Part shown: piece after piece, positions 45,516 through 58,287 of the stretch
How the letters are laid out: every line of letters starts with the position of its first letter
Position numbering within the stretch: position 1 is the stretch's first letter
From: Monodelphis domestica
Taxonomy: Eukaryota; Chordata; Mammalia; Didelphimorphia; Didelphidae
Assembly: GCF_027887165.1 (NCBI RefSeq)
Contig: NC_077233.1
Span: 182,217,114-182,281,113, forward strand
DNA length: 64,000 bases
Direction of reading: 5' to 3'
The notes under the pieces: model-generated
Seen by the model: only the letters and a program-made list of their open reading frames with translations
Told to the model about the DNA's origin: nothing
Database searches by the model: none
Translations under genes and position numbers: made by a program

Positions 45516-46559
45516 TAAAGGGACTGAACTAAATTGATAAGATCATTTTCAGCTCTAACATTCTATGATTCTTCTTTTAACCTGATGTCATTTAATTTCC
45601 TCCAACAGACATTTATTTGTTTTTGGTCAAGCGCTGCAGGTTAGATAAAGTGCCAAGCCAAATGAGCCAAAGAAGAAAACAGTAAACCATTCTAGTGTCT
45701 TTGCCAAGAAAACCCCAAAGGGATCACAAAAGAGTTAGACACACATGAACAACACCTGGGCAGGAATGATATAAAGTCATCGGCACTTTAATGTAGTTTT
45801 GGTTAAGTTGAGCCTTTTCCTTACTACAGAAAATGCCTACAATTTCATTCTTATTCTTTTAGTTTTGCTCCCAGACCAACAAAAAAAAAGGCTGACTCAG
45901 ACCTGAAGTTCCTGAGGCCCTAAGGGAAAGAGGGGTGACAAAAGAGATCAAAGGGGCAGAGAAAGGGGAGGGAGCAAGAGCTTCTTCATTGTCGGCCAGT
46001 CTCATTTCAGCCCTGACTTGGTTGCATAAGATCTTTTCTAGCTACTCTTCTCCAGTCTCCCCAAAACTTAGCACCCCCACCTTACTCCTCCCACATAGAC
46101 TGATCTTTCTTAAGCACAAATCTAGTCCCCTCCTTTTATACACAGAATATCCTTTGCTTCCCTCTGTTGCTTATTACCTGCCTAAGCTTGGTATTGGAGA
46201 CCATTCCCAATTTTAACCAATCTAATTTTCCAGCTTTATTTCATTACCAGCCAAATGAGATTACTGGCCTTTCCCTATTGGTGCTTTGAGCTTTTCTGCC
46301 TAGAAAGGGCTGGGGGCAGGTAAAGATCAGGCCCCCTGCCCAGCTGGAGCAAACTACCCCTACTCCCCTCATAGAGTGCATGGTCTAAGCACTGGCTCTT
46401 GGGAAAATATATGACTTGTTACTTTGTGGTGATCCAAGCAGATCCTAAATAATCTCTACGTCACCCACTCCAAGATAGCCAAAAGAAGAGAATGGAGATT
46501 GCTTCAGAGTACTAGCAGATAGGAAGAACCTTAAAGGGAATTATTCCTCCCTCTGGCTC

Positions 46560-47840
46560 ACTCTCTCTTCTACCTACCAATATGTCAGGATCCTTCAAGT
46601 CTCTTACCATGAAGGGTGGGGAAAGGACTGTCCTTCTCCCACCCTGGCATAATGGTGGCTTCAAGTATATGTCCTGTCTAGTCAAAGCCTAATCCTGGTC
46701 TTGTCTCACTGTTTCTACATTGTTTCTTTTCTGAGTTCCTCTCTTCCATTAAGAGCCCGCTAAGTCTCCATATTCTGTATTGAAGCCTTTCCTCTTCCCC
46801 ATGAAGACTACTGCCTGTTCTCCCAAACTACCTTCTGTTCAGCTACTTTGTATTTATTTGTTTTTATTCACTGTGTTTTGTGCTGTTTATATTTATTTGT
46901 GTGTTTCTATTCCCTATCATCAAAATGTAAATTTGCTTTTTTATTCTTTGTACTTGTAGCCCCAGTGCTCAGCACAATGCCTGATGCATAGTAGAAACTA
47001 AATGCTTGCTGATTGACTGATTGACACAGGTGACCACACATTGCTTCCGAGATGGACATTTCCAGCCTACATGGCAACCTGGTGAGTAGAGGATTGGGGG
47101 ATTGGGAGCTCCTGGGTTCTTAATTGCAGGCTATGCTTTAGGAGAAAACCACAACTACTCTAATGCTTCTTGAAGGAAATGACCTCTGGCAGGAGAATGA
47201 GCCCAACTCTTGGCTTGGCGTCACAGGTATCATTGAACCTGGAGGGATTTGTTTGGACAGTGAACATGCCAAAGTGAAATTGTCAGCCACACAAAATATG
47301 GTGTGTTTTGTTCTTCTAAGTGGCAAGGATAATATAACATTAGATATAAGTTATTATTGTTGCTTCTTTAAGTCCTTGTTAATACTCACTTATGATTCAC
47401 TTGTATAAGCATATCTTTTGTACAGAAGAGATAAACAGCATGGTTCCAGAGCTGAGAGAGGAGAGAGAGAGATGGAAAGCTTCCCAAATCCCCATTCCTG
47501 GGGCCAGTAGGGGTGTTATTGTTATAAACCTCTGTTTTCTTAAGATAAATCATATCTTTTCCACTGGCCCTTCCTCCTGCCCATGGAAATACTCCCATCC
47601 TCTAAAGCCCAATTCAAGTCCCTCATTCTCTTTGAAGGCTTCCTTGATGAAACCTCAGTCAGCAATCATCCCTCTTGCATCTGGCCCAGTATAGCACTTA
47701 GCACTTCTCTTATACACTTATGTGTTATTTTTGTGACATCTTCCCCTAGATTATGAAGTCTTGGAATTTAATCTTAAAATTTTATCTCTACCCAGCCTAG
47801 CACCATGCTTTGTACACCAGGGGCACTTAATGGGATCTTA
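46560..47840 (+). mobile_element. L2 3' remnants
   Basis: 46920-47030 (GCCCCAGTGCTCAGCACAAT, then GCATAGTAGAAACTAAATGC) and 47590-47840 (AGCCCAATTCAAGTCCCTCA, GGCTTCCTTGATGAAACCTC, CCAGCCTAGCACCATGCTTT) are L2 ends. Between them, 47040-47580 is without identifiable content. Confidence 0.6.
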
Positions 47841-48054
47841 GACACCCTACTAGAAGAGATAGCAAAAGCTCCCTTGTCCAACTCCTTCATTTGCCAGATG
47901 AGGAAACTGAAGTCCAGGGTTCTTGCCCCAGGTTATACCAGTAATGTCGACTGAGTTTAATTATTGGTGAATCTTCCCAACCAGTTAAAGTAATCCAGAG
48001 AGAGGAGAGTGGGAAATACATTTATAAATACTTCTTTCTCTTTTTCTCTAACTT

Positions 48055-48275
48055 ACTTTTTTTAATCCCTTACCTTCCATCTTAAAATCAATACTAAATA
48101 TTGGTTCCAAGGCAGACTGAATATTGGTCCAAGCAGAAGAGTGATCAAGATTAGGCAAGCAGAGTTAAGTCACTTACTCACAGTAGGAAGTGTCTTAATT
48201 CAAATTTAAATCCAGAACTTCCTATCTCTAGGTCTGGTTCTCTGTCCACTAAGCCTCCTAGGTGCCCCCTCTAAC
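48055..48275 (-). mobile_element. CORE-SINE, minus strand
   Basis: Plus reading: TTAATCCCTTACCTTCCATC, TTGGTTCCAAGGCAG, AGAGTTAAGTCACTTACTCA, TAAGCCTCCTAGGTGCCCC, with a partial internal duplication of the ATTGGTNCAAGCAGA block. Confidence 0.8.
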
Positions 48276-48279
48276 CTAC

Positions 48280-50307
48280 TTTTTTTTCTCTAATTGATGC
48301 CTAACAATAAAAGGATAATTCCTCAGCCCCACTTTTTATTCAGGGTAACATTGAACTGACTCATTAGTTTCTAAGAAGAAATTTATGATCCTGACCCCAT
48401 CTCCTTAAGGCTTTAGGTAACTACCAACAGTGGTTAGTTTTCCAATCCCCAGAGGTCAAATTTCTGTTTGTTTCTGTCTCTCTTAAGCTCCTGCTCCCTA
48501 CAGTAGGCTTTTCCAGAATATACTCATTCTTGAAGTGGGCCCTACTGAAACCCAGATGTGATTAGTATTGACCCTCTGTACTCTTCGCATCCTTTCTCTT
48601 GGGTCAGAACCAATAGCAGGAATTCTACTTCCTCCTTTAAGCACCCTAGGGCACTATTATTTACATGCAGAAACAGAAAAAATTAAGAAAACTATCTCAA
48701 TGGTGTCTCTGTAGACAAAGTCTCTTATTCCTCTTCCCAATAGGAAAAGGAGTGAGAAGTTAATCCTCCCAGACCCAGTCTATATTACTGGGCATAATCT
48801 TCCCTTTGGTCACTGCCTCTATACTGCCATTTTCTTGTATCTGGAGTCTTGCCTGAGGATCTCACAATCTAATCAAGCATACCTGACTGCCAAAAAACAG
48901 CACACATATTCTCACAACAATCCTGTACTGTTGCCAGATTCAACTTGTCAGAGAACATGAATAAGAAGAGGAGAATGAGTTGTCCAAGATCATATAGCTA
49001 ATAAGGGATAGAGCTAAGACCCAGGTCTCCTAAAGTCAAAGTAAGGTAATAACTCACATGTTTATGGTACTTGATATTTAGGAATCATTTTCCTTATAAT
49101 AGTGAAGGCAAATAATGCAAATATCATTAGACCTAAGAAATGGAGAAAGATTGAGACTTCCCTAGCATCAGATGGTTAATGGGACCTTGAACTTAAAATC
49201 AGAACATCTGATTCTAAGTTCAATGCTTTTTTAAAAAACATGCAAAGAACATTGGCGTTGGAGTTAGGGGTCTTGAGTATAGGCTCTCCCACTAATTTGT
49301 TGTATTTGGGACTATAGACAATTCATTCACCTCAATGGTCTGGTTTCATCATTTCTACAATGAAGAAAATAATTTGTGCTTTATCTATCTCACAGGGAAA
49401 GATCAAATAAGAATATAGTGCTATTACCTACCTGTGTGACATCAAGTCAGTCAATTAACTTCTCTGGGTCTTACTCAGTGTCTTATCTGTTAAAAGAAGA
49501 GCTGGATAAGATGGTTTCTAAGGCTCCTCTAGCTCTAAAATTAGGCTCATGAATAAATCAAATGGTGCCATCTCTTGTTTTGAGAGAACTAAACCTATAT
49601 AGAGCAAGTTCACTTATTTTCCCTAATTTATGTACCAAAATCCTTGTAAATCTTTAATCATCCTCATTTGTCCTTGCTCTGGCTTCTGAGAGTTGTCTCC
49701 TTGCCAAAGGGAACTCCTCTACTTGTATCCTTGATGGCATCTGTTCTTGTCTCCTGTGGGAACCTAGCCTATCAAATCATTTCTTCTTTCTCATTTTCAG
49801 TCTCTCTGTATCCATGAGTTCCTTACCCCACAACTTATAAAGAGATATCTGTATCTCTATCTTTCCCATCCTTAAAAAACCTGCACCTTACCCTGCCATC
49901 CCCTCAAGCCAACATCTTTTATCTCTCCTCCATTTTATACTCAAATTCCTAAGGTAGAATCAGGGAATCTGAGAATTAAAAGAAACCTCAGAGGCCTTAC
50001 TAGACCAACCCAAGCCTGAATGTGAATTCCCTCTACAACTTCCCCAACAAGTAGTCAGACAATTTCTGCTAAAAAAACTTCCAGCAAGGGAGAATCCATT
50101 ATCTCTTGAAGTATCCCATACCTCTTTGGTTAGAATTTTATCCATTAGTAGCATATATTTTATATTTTGATATATACATACATATGAGGATGTATGAATG
50201 TACATTATGTATAAATGGGTATACATGTATAGATTTATATATATGTATATGTGTGTAACTGTCAGTCAATAATACTTTATTTAGGGACTACTATATGCCA
50301 GGTATTT

Positions 50308-50350
<43 letters not shown>

Positions 50351-50440
50351 TACATATACATGTATTTGTGTATATATATTTTTCTTTAAATATAATATAT
50401 ATCAAATACTTTGTAAATATTTAAAATAGTATATGTAGGT
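48280..50440. other. 5' flanking DNA, MIR and SINE traces only
   Basis: 48890-49060 MIR (ATTCTCACAACAATCCTGTA). 49235-49555 CORE-SINE (GTGTGACATCAAGTCAGTCA, TTAAAAGAAGAGCTGGATAA). 49960-50140 MIR-related (GAAACCTCAGAGGCCTTACT). TA-rich repeats are at 50150-50405. No gene was seen. Confidence 0.55.
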
Positions 50441-50765
50441 AAGTGGGTGGTGAAATAGATATAGTACCAGGACTGGAGCCATGAAGACCTCTGTTTGTCT
50501 CATTTTCCTCAGCTGTAAAATGAGGATGGCAATAGCATCTGCCTTCCAGGGTTGATGTGAGGATCAAATGAGATAATATTTGTAAAGTACTTGTCATACA
50601 GTATTCTATAAATGCTAGCTATTTGTTATTATTACATATGTTTATTATTATTGCAAAATATTTTAGATATATTAACCCATTTAATTCTCACAACTCTATA
50701 AAATGCTATTATTCGCATTTTACAGATGAAGAAACTGAAGCTCAGAGAAGTTAAGTGACTCCTTT
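50440..50765 (+). mobile_element. CORE-SINE followed by MIR
   Basis: 50440-50635: CTCAGCTGTAAAATGAGGAT, CAGGGTTGATGTGAGGATCA, GAGATAATATTTGTAAAGTA. 50640-50765: ATTTAATTCTCACAACTCTA, TTTACAGATGAAGAAACTGA, GAAGTTAAGTGACT. Confidence 0.8.
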
Positions 50766-50885
50766 TCATCCTCCAAGTCATCCATCATACATTCCAGACA
50801 TACTGGACTACTGTTTCCTAAACTCACCATCCCATTTCCCACCTATAGATGTTCACATTAGAGTACCTATTTAAAATGCTACCCA

Positions 50886-51659
50886 TGGGACATTAATGCA
50901 TTGCTGGTGGAGTTGTGAATTGATCCAACCATTCTGGAGGGCAATTTGGAACTGTGCCCAAAGGGCCAAAAAAGACTGTCTGCCCTTTGATCCAACCATA
51001 GCACTGCTGGGTTTATACCCCAAAGAGATAATAAGGAAAAATGCATGTACAAGAATATTCATAGCTGTGCTCTTTGTGGTGGCAAAAAATTGGAAAATAA
51101 CAGGGTGTCCATCAATTGAAGAATGGCTGAACAAATTGTGGTATATGTTGGTGATGGAATACTATTGTGCTCAAAGGAATAATGAACTGGAGGAATTCCA
51201 TGTGAACTGGAATGGCCTCCAGGAATTGATACAGAGTGAAAGGAGCAGAACCATTATACACAGAGACTGATACACTGTAGTACAATCAGATGTAATGGAC
51301 TTCTCCATTAGTGGCAATGCAGTGATTCTAAACAACTAGGAGGAGTCTATGAGGAAAACCACTATCTACATTCAGAGGAAACACTGTGGGAGTAAAAACA
51401 CTGAAGAAAAACAACTGTTTGAATACATGGATCGAAGGGATATGGTTGGGGATGTAGACTAAATTAACATCCTAGTGCAAACATCAACAACATGGAAATA
51501 GGTTCTGATCAAGGACACATGTAATACCCAGTGAAATTGCACATGGACTGTGGGAAGGGTGGGTGGAGGGAAGAGAGGGAAATAATGTTATTATTGTAAC
51601 CAAGGAATAATATTCTAAATTGACTAAATAAACTAATTCAAATGGAAAAAAAATAAAAT
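50886..51659 (+). mobile_element. L1 3' end with imperfect 13-bp target duplication
   Basis: Frame 50896-51270 (124 codons) still reads as the ORF2 C-terminal region (HCWWSCELIQPFWRA, FDPTIALLGLYPKE, CTRIFIAVLFVVAKNW, MEYYCAQRNNELEEF). The 3' UTR and A-rich tail follow. Flanks AAAATGCTACCCA (50873-50885) and AAAATGTTTCCCA (51660-51672) match at 11 of 13 positions, and the TT/AAAA site fits L1 endonuclease. It is much younger than the other fragments because the frame is open. Confidence 0.88.
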
Positions 51660-51928
51660 AAAATGTTTCCCACCCCTATCTCTGCTTCCCAGAATTCATC
51701 TTCCCCCAGAGCTCACATTTCTATCTCCTCCATGAAACCTTCCCTGCTTTCCCTCAATAAAGCTCTTATTCTAAAATTACATCATACATATTTGTGTGCT
51801 CTTCTCATCTGTAGAATTTAAGCTGCTTGAGAACAAGGACCAATTTGTTTTGGTTTTCTTTTTATCCCCAGTGCCTAGCACAGTACCTTAAACATCACAA
51901 GTCCTTATGTCAATACAAGTTTAGTAAC

Positions 51929-52240
51929 TGTAAGGTTCAGGAAACCAAGATCCAACATAAAGAAACATGGAACACGCAAAACTGTACAGCATGATGACTT
52001 TATTGATGGGATATAGTTACAATAAAGAAAAGCAATCAGGGAAGACATAAACAGGTCAAGTTCACTAAGTACTTGGGTAGAATTGGATTCCTCACTTGAG
52101 CCTGGAAAACAGTCAAATTTGGTGAGATTTTAGAGTTCTTATCTGAGTCAAGCAAGACTGAATATCAAGGAGAATGGAAGAATCCCAGGAACTTGGCAAC
52201 TAGTTGGTATTTAAACTCTCAGGTGGGAAGGGAACTTTGG
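51929..52240 (-). mobile_element. Possible LTR, minus strand
   Basis: Minus reading: TATA-like GTTTAAATACC at about 52210, AATAAAGTC at about 51998 and a CTTACA end at 51929, inserted in L2-like sequence. No target duplication was found, so the call is tentative. Confidence 0.3.
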
Positions 52241-52769
52241 ACTACTATTACTGGTCTTATTTTGATAGGGAGATCTGTCAGAAGATTTAACTTTTTTGTA
52301 CTGTCTTCATTTATTAAAGTGGAAAAACTACTTAGGGCAATACAGTACTCAGTAAATATGTATTGAATTGAATTATGTACAACTAGAAATAACAATTTTA
52401 ATTTATCTGTATATTTGATTAATTTCTTCATTGGCAAAGCCTTGTCCTAAAGCATGGCAAATGGGATTGAGCTCTGTAGGCTGGAATGTGCTGACTCCAT
52501 GTTGCATGGTCCTGATGGAGATCAGAAATTGTTCCTAAGAATCCGGATATATTTTATGTGAAGGTGTCAGAGACAAACCATTTCAAGGCAATAGATTTCA
52601 TCCATCTATATACCATACCTAGGGGCATTTGGGATATTCAGGGAAGACTAGCCCTCTGGAGTAAATGTTTGTTAAGACTTTTTGGAATTGTACATCCAAA
52701 GAAGCTATTGCATCTGCAGGCCACTACACCCTGGTAAGTAATCTTGGCAGATGGGCTCAACTAGGTTGA

Positions 52770-53130
52770 GGGTAACTAACAGGTCTCAAACCTGTTAGTG
52801 ATCTAGAACAATATCTACTCCAAGCATATGAAAACTTCTCTCCACAGAATGGACAGACAAAAATAGTTTGTCCCAATGGCAATGAAGGAAACTGAAGAAA
52901 GTGTTGTGGAGCACTTAGAGTTTGATAAAACATTGAAGACACTTAGATCATCCACTGCTTCCCGGGCAATCACCAGTTGTCCTGAATTTTGTCTTGCCAC
53001 CAGACTTTTGATGATTCTGAAAGAGAGAGTAAGGTTGCTGATTTTGTGCAGCTCTGCCTCCCTTACATGCAATACATTTTGCAAGTCAAGACATTACCTT
53101 TATGATATCATTAGTGCATTCAAAATGCAG
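52770..53130 (+). mobile_element. Marsupial dispersed repeat (paired with 59960-60300)
   Basis: ACTAACAGGTCTCAAACCTG, GGACAGACAAAAATAGTTTG, TTGTCTTGCCACCAGACTTT, GCAGCTCTGCCTCCCTTACA and AAGTCAAGACATTACCTTTA occur in the same order as in the later copy. The family is familiar from marsupial DNA, but I cannot name it. An L2 3' end follows at 53215-53345 (GTGAGCTCCTTGGGGGCAGG). Confidence 0.6.
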
Positions 53131-53344
53131 GAAGAACAACCATACCCACCTTACCCATTGCTAGTGCCTTCCTAAGGAGATTACTTTCTGTTTACTTTGT
53201 ATAAATTTTCCCTGACTAGTATGTTATCTCACCCATTAGAAAGTGAGCTCCTTGGGGGCAGGGACTATTTTTGCCTTTCTTTGTATCTCAAACAATAGTT
53301 CTGGGCACTTAGTAAGAGCTTAATAAATATGTATTGATTGATGG

Positions 53345-54100
53345 ATTAACCCAATCAGGTGAGGCAGTGAATAAAAGATCTTATGACTGTAAGATAAGAG
53401 GAGGGTTAATCCAATTTGAGCTAAGAGCAGAGAGAGCAGGGAGGTGCAAGAAGAAAAAACTGAAAGTTCCAGGAGGGACCCTGAAGCTTGGAGAACTCCA
53501 ACTGGACACTCACTTCACTTCCAGCTAGGAGCCAGAGAGAAGAGGCAGATCTCCTAGACTGGGAAGAAGAAGCATGTGTCTCTCTGGAGATCAACTGTTT
53601 CCCTTTGAACCCCTCAATACCTCTCACTCAGCCATCAGTGGATGTTGTGGATTGGAACTTTGAAGGAAGCAGTCAACAGAGATCCCTTTTCAAAGATCTC
53701 ATTCTCCAACTCTCTCCCTAACCTGTTCCTGGACTCCTGTATTCAAAACTAGTTAATTTAGGAGTAGGGACCAACCAGCAGCTGGCAAGAAGAGGAATCA
53801 AGGATGAGAAGCCTTGAACTCCTAGATCTTGGTGGAGGGGGAGGCAGTCTGCCAGAGGGGATGAGTCCTAGAGCTTCCTGTTCATCCATTTTCCCTGCCT
53901 GATACCTTCACCACTCCTTCCCTGTTTGAACACAAATAAACTATCTGCTACTTAAATTTAGGTCTGGCTAGTTTCTAATATTAGGAAAGGGGACTAAAGA
54001 ATTGGGGAGGGTCATACATCTTCCCCAAAAAGGGGGTTAGCCACAGATCCCAGTGATCCAAACTACCAGACCCAAGGAGCAAACATTTCTCCTGGGCTGT
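53345..54100 (+). mobile_element. Candidate LTR or ERV remnant, plus strand
   Basis: Begins near TGAGGCAGTGAATAAAAG (TATA-like), has AATAAACTATCTGCTAC at about 53936 and a downstream GGTCATACATCTTCCCC stretch. Layout suggests U3-R-U5, but neither ends nor target duplication are resolved. Confidence 0.35.
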
Positions 54101-54119
54101 GGAGTAGCCCCAAGGTCCT

Positions 54120-54550
54120 GAAAGGAATTGGCAGTTGGTGTACCTGAGGAAACTAGAGGCAAAAGAATTCATCTTGCCTTGCAGGAAGAGCTTGAACCTG
54201 GGGGGGGGGGGCAGTATGTTATCTTACCAAGGCTTTCTCCTCTAGTTCTTGTCCTCCACTGCCCAGAACCATTCTCTGAGGAGAAATACTCCCTCTTTCA
54301 AAGAGACAAGACTTGGTTACCTCTCCCCAAAAAGGAAGAGTGGGGAAAAACAATCTCTTCACCCTCTTAACCCTCTCTCCCCATTTCCCTCTCTCACTCC
54401 ATCATCCCCATTCCCTTTTATACCCTACATTACACGATCTAATGATTAATCCAAGTAAGACTGAATGAAAAGAATGAAAACCCAGAAGACTAGATTTTAA
54501 ACTCCACAAAGACAGTAACTATATCATACCTAAACTTTCTATCTCCTCCA
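54120..54550 (+). other. Unassigned stretch with a G12 run
   Basis: A 12-base G run at 54201-54212 within otherwise unremarkable sequence, then C-rich text (CTTAACCCTCTCTCCCC). An L2 fragment begins near 54490 and is interrupted by the LTR that follows. Confidence 0.4.
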
Positions 54551-54560
54551 GTGTCAAGTT

Positions 54561-55367
54561 GTAAAGATTAAAATTAATGGTTGGACAATGATATATGAAA
54601 TGATATGGTCACCAATATTTATTATATCTAGAGTCAGAAATTTATCTAAAATATATACAAATAGAGAGGAAGCAATGAAGAAGAGAAATGTGAGGGGGAT
54701 AGAGAAGTTATCTATCCTATCACCCTAAATGTTCTGCTCTGGGTCTGCTTAATCCAGGCAAAGATTAATTAGCTCTCAGCCAGGAAGGCTGGTAGTGGGT
54801 AACCACACAGCCTTCTCTGAGATGGAACCTAGTAAATAGAAGTTGACCTCTGAGCCCATGATCCAAGCCAAAGTCTCCAGTGAAGCTCCCTCAAAAACTA
54901 TCTAAGACTATCTCCAGAAGACAATCTCTTCAGACTATCTTCTCAAAGACCATCTCCTCTGAAGGAGTTTGGGTTTTCTTTTATGATAACTTCTTGTCCC
55001 TTCCCCTCTTCACAGGGGCCAATTACAGTTTCCAAATTGTCTGCCCAGGGGGCAATGTCTGTGGGATTGACTTCTCACCTTCTGAAGGTTAAGTTCTCAC
55101 CAAAAAGATTCACAGATTCCTGGCTGATTAAATCAAAAAGGTTCACAGTTTAATTTCTAAGTGTGTGAATTCTCTAAGTACCTTGCTAACTTCTCACCTA
55201 GTACTAAGTAGGGTGTTTAGTCTTGTTGATTCAATTTAAAAATAGACAAAGGAGAGTTGACTATCTTCAGTCTAGTGAGGTACTAAGTAGGGTTACTTAA
55301 ATTAGTGTTAACTCAAGATAGACAATAGAGTAAAGAATTCTCTTTCACATAGTGGACTGCTCTGTAA
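54561..55367 (-). mobile_element. Solo LTR inserted in an L2 end
   Basis: The 6-bp repeat CAAGTT flanks it (54555-54560, 55368-55373). The L2 text before (CTATCTCCTCCAGTGTCAAG) joins perfectly to the text after (TTAGGTGCTTAATAAATGGT). Minus reading has AATAAATATTGGTGACC near the end and a degenerate TATA (ATCATAAAAGAAAAC). It resembles the LTR at 23524-24432 in layout and in the GGYGACCA block, so probably the same or a sister family. Confidence 0.72.
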
Positions 55368-55379
55368 CAAGTTAGGTGC

Positions 55380-56770
55380 TTAATAAATGGTTACTGAATG
55401 AATAAATGATTAATAGTGGGGATTCCATGCACTATGGCACCTAGGGAAGATATTTTGCAGCAAATGTTCTCTTTTACTTTGTGCTCCAATCCCTTAAGTC
55501 ACAAATATCTAGTAGGCAACCATCTATTCTACCTCTATCTAAGGCTGGTCATACCCCACTCAAAAGCATATTCCCACACTAGAAAAGATCACTAAAGCAA
55601 TAAAGGAATGAATTATAAAAATAGATTCTAATCTATAAGAAAATGCTTTCTGGGCATTTGAGGGTGCAAAAAGAGGTGAAAATAGCAATAAAGATTCTGC
55701 CTATTTGTTGGTCCCTGACTCTGTGGAGAAAATGAGTGTCTATATTTCATGAATTTTCTTAATATTGCTACTTTGCTGCTTTCCACACAAATATAGTTGG
55801 ATTTTCTAGTTTCCCTTGCCTACCCTAGGCAATGATACAGGATCCTATCCACCCACTACCCAGGCTCCATTCTTTTAAGGTAGGTCTAACAATGGTTGCC
55901 ATTACTAAGCTTGGTGGTGTAGGGGTTCTCCAAAGGGACCATGTTATCCCTTGCTGAAGCAACCAAGCAGGAAGGAAAGATTCCTAGCTCTGGAATCAGA
56001 GAAGTTCAGGTCAAATCCTTCCTCTCGTATGTTTTTCATGTATAAAAGGAATAGGATTCAGATGAGCATTTCAAGGCAGTCATCGCCACTAATCCTTATA
56101 CTCAACTGGGTGAGCTATGAACTTAAACGGTCTAATTATCTTGACTAAAAGGTCACTGTTTAATTTAAAGTACTGAATTGTCAGTTCTATGTTGGTGATA
56201 ACTACATCTTATCTAAATTTTGTACCTCCTCTAGTGCATGTTTCTGGACAGATTAGGTAGTTAATAAAATTTTAATGAATGAAACAATGGATAATGGTAG
56301 GAATTTCAGACATTGTACCACCTAGAGAAAGTGTCATAGCATGTGTTCTCTCCCTTTTCCATGACCTAATGCTTTCAATCACAGCATCTTGGGAAGTCTC
56401 TTAATCTCAATTTCCTCACCTGTAAAATGAGGGGATTAGGCTAAATGACCTCAGACATTCCTTCCAACTCTAGAAATATTATTCTATCCTTAGTACAGCC
56501 AGAAAATGACCTTGGGAATTTCTTAACTTGTGTTTAGGGAGCAGGGGAAAGGAAGAGGGAGCCATAATGAAGTCCTTCAGGGCTCTATGATGTAGCTTTA
56601 AATTCAAAGGCAAGAAGCCTGTGTTGTAGACTGACTTTGCCAGCAGTTCACTATTTAGCCTAAACAAATCAACTTTACCTCAATGAGCCAGAATTTTCTA
56701 TTTGGCAAATGGAGATAACAACACCTACTTTCCAGATCACAAATGGTTCAATGGAAAAAAATATTGTACT
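55380..56770. other. 5' flanking DNA, few traces
   Basis: L2 3' traces are at 55374-55410 and 56220-56290 (TTAGGTAGTTAATAAAATTT). 56385-56480 is a SINE end (CAATTTCCTCACCTGTAAAA). The remainder, including 55500-55940, has no recognisable gene or repeat. Confidence 0.45.
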
Positions 56771-56774
56771 TAAT

Positions 56775-57025
56775 ATCAGGAGTTGTTCAGTAATTTCAGT
56801 CATGTCTGACTCCCTGTGACTTCATTTAGGATTTTCTTGGCAAAAATAATGGAGTGATTTGTCATTTCCTTCTCCAGCTCATTTTATAGATGTGGAACTG
56901 AGACAAATAGATTAAGTGACTTGCTCAGGGTCACAGTTTCTGAGGCCAGGTTTGAACTCAGAAAGGATGAGTCTTACTGACTCCAGATCTGGCAGTCCAT
57001 CCACTGTTCCACCTAGCTGCCCCTG
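56775..57025 (-). mobile_element. Mar-1-type SINE, minus strand
   Basis: Plus reading: AGTCATGTCTGACTCCCTGT, GGATTTTCTTGGCAAAAATA, CATTTCCTTCTCCAGCTCAT, CTTGCTCAGGGTCACAGT and the terminal TCCACCTAGCTGCCCC. Near full length. A MIR follows at 57040-57215. Confidence 0.87.
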
Positions 57026-57229
57026 CCTATGTAGTGGGTGATATTAATGATAATAATAAATATATGAAGTGCTTCATATAATTATGCTCATTTTAATAGA
57101 TGGACAAATTGAGACTCAGAGAATTTATACAATTCGCTTGAGTTCACAGGTCTAGTAAGTGCAATGGGCAATATTCAAACCCAGGTTTTTTTCTGACTAG
57201 TTCAGCACCCTTTCCATTATGTCAATCAA

Positions 57230-57960
57230 GTAAGCAAGCAAGCATGTATTAAGCACCTACTATATACCAAGTCCTAGAGATACAATTACAAAAACTAAAG
57301 AGCCCTTGTCCTCAAGAAGTTTACATTCTACCAGGGAAAACAACAAACAGTATGTCAAGACTTTGGGGTATCTTGTATATACATCTAAGTCCACCTGGGC
57401 TGTGTACAAAGTAAAGGCAGGATAATTTTTCTGTTGGAGGGAGGGTTAAGGTAGGGGATACACTAACAGCTGGGGAAATCAGAAAAGGGCAGATGTAGGA
57501 AGTCGTACTCACGCTGACCTTCAAAAGAAATGAGGAATTCCAAGAGGCAGCAATGAGGAGAGTCAGGAGTCAATTCCAAAGGGGAGTAAAGATCCAGGAC
57601 ATCATTTTGAATCGTTGTCTGATTTCCTGTACCTCTTCATGAAGAGGCAGATGGTGTCTAATTTGGGGCTGGGCAAGGTATGAGCATCAGTAATATTACC
57701 AAGCAAGGGATTTGATCTCATGCATTCCAGGCATGGGAAACAGCCTGTGAAAAAGTAGAAAAATGGAAACTGGAACATCCTGGTTGGGAAAGAATAAGTA
57801 GGCCAGTTCATTTGGAACATGGAGTGCATGCCAGAAAGCAATATACAATAAGCTATGTGGGAAAAGGAATGTCATGTGTGAGGAGCTGTAAGAAGGACCA
57901 TTTGGCTAGAGCAGATAGCATGGGAAGGAGAGTGATTATGCTGCTACACATAGAGTTTAG
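57230..57960 (+). mobile_element. Ancient dispersed repeat, 5' 700 bp
   Basis: GCACCTACTATATACCAAGT, CTTGTCCTCAAGAAGTTTAC, CTGACCTTCAAAAGAAATGA, ATGCATTCCAGGCATGGGAA and GTAGGCCAGTTCATTTGGAA are successive blocks. This is the most complete 5' part of the family that also occurs at 4775, 17155, 18085, 23090 and 41140. Confidence 0.55.
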
Positions 57961-58274
57961 AACCCAGCTCTTCAGGAATCCCACTCTCTGCTCCTCCCAT
58001 TACATCCATTAGATGACTTATCCAATTCTTCAAGAATAAATGGGGGCTGGGGAAGGGGTTTGCATGCAATGCTTTGCTATGGCACTGGGTCTCCCTTTAC
58101 CTTCAGGGGAGAGATGATGTCCAAGCCCAACCTCTTCCACCCCAAGGCTATTTTCGACATGGAAGTTTCCCTTTCCTTTAAATAACAAAGCCACAGGACA
58201 CTCACTCCCCAGGTGACCAGCCAAGGCTTCTTCTGTCCTCTTAAAATCTGCTCATTATGGATGAGAATAAAAAG

Positions 58275-58287
58275 GGGGGGGGGGGAG
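58275..58287 (+). repeat. G13 homopolymer
   Basis: An uninterrupted G run after an A-rich stretch. Together with the G12 run at 54201 it is unusual in this AT-rich flank. Confidence 0.85.

Noticed and set aside
50896..51270. 124-codon plus frame as a host gene
   Set aside because: The residues match the C-terminal region of L1 ORF2, and an L1 3' UTR, A-rich tail and target duplication follow.
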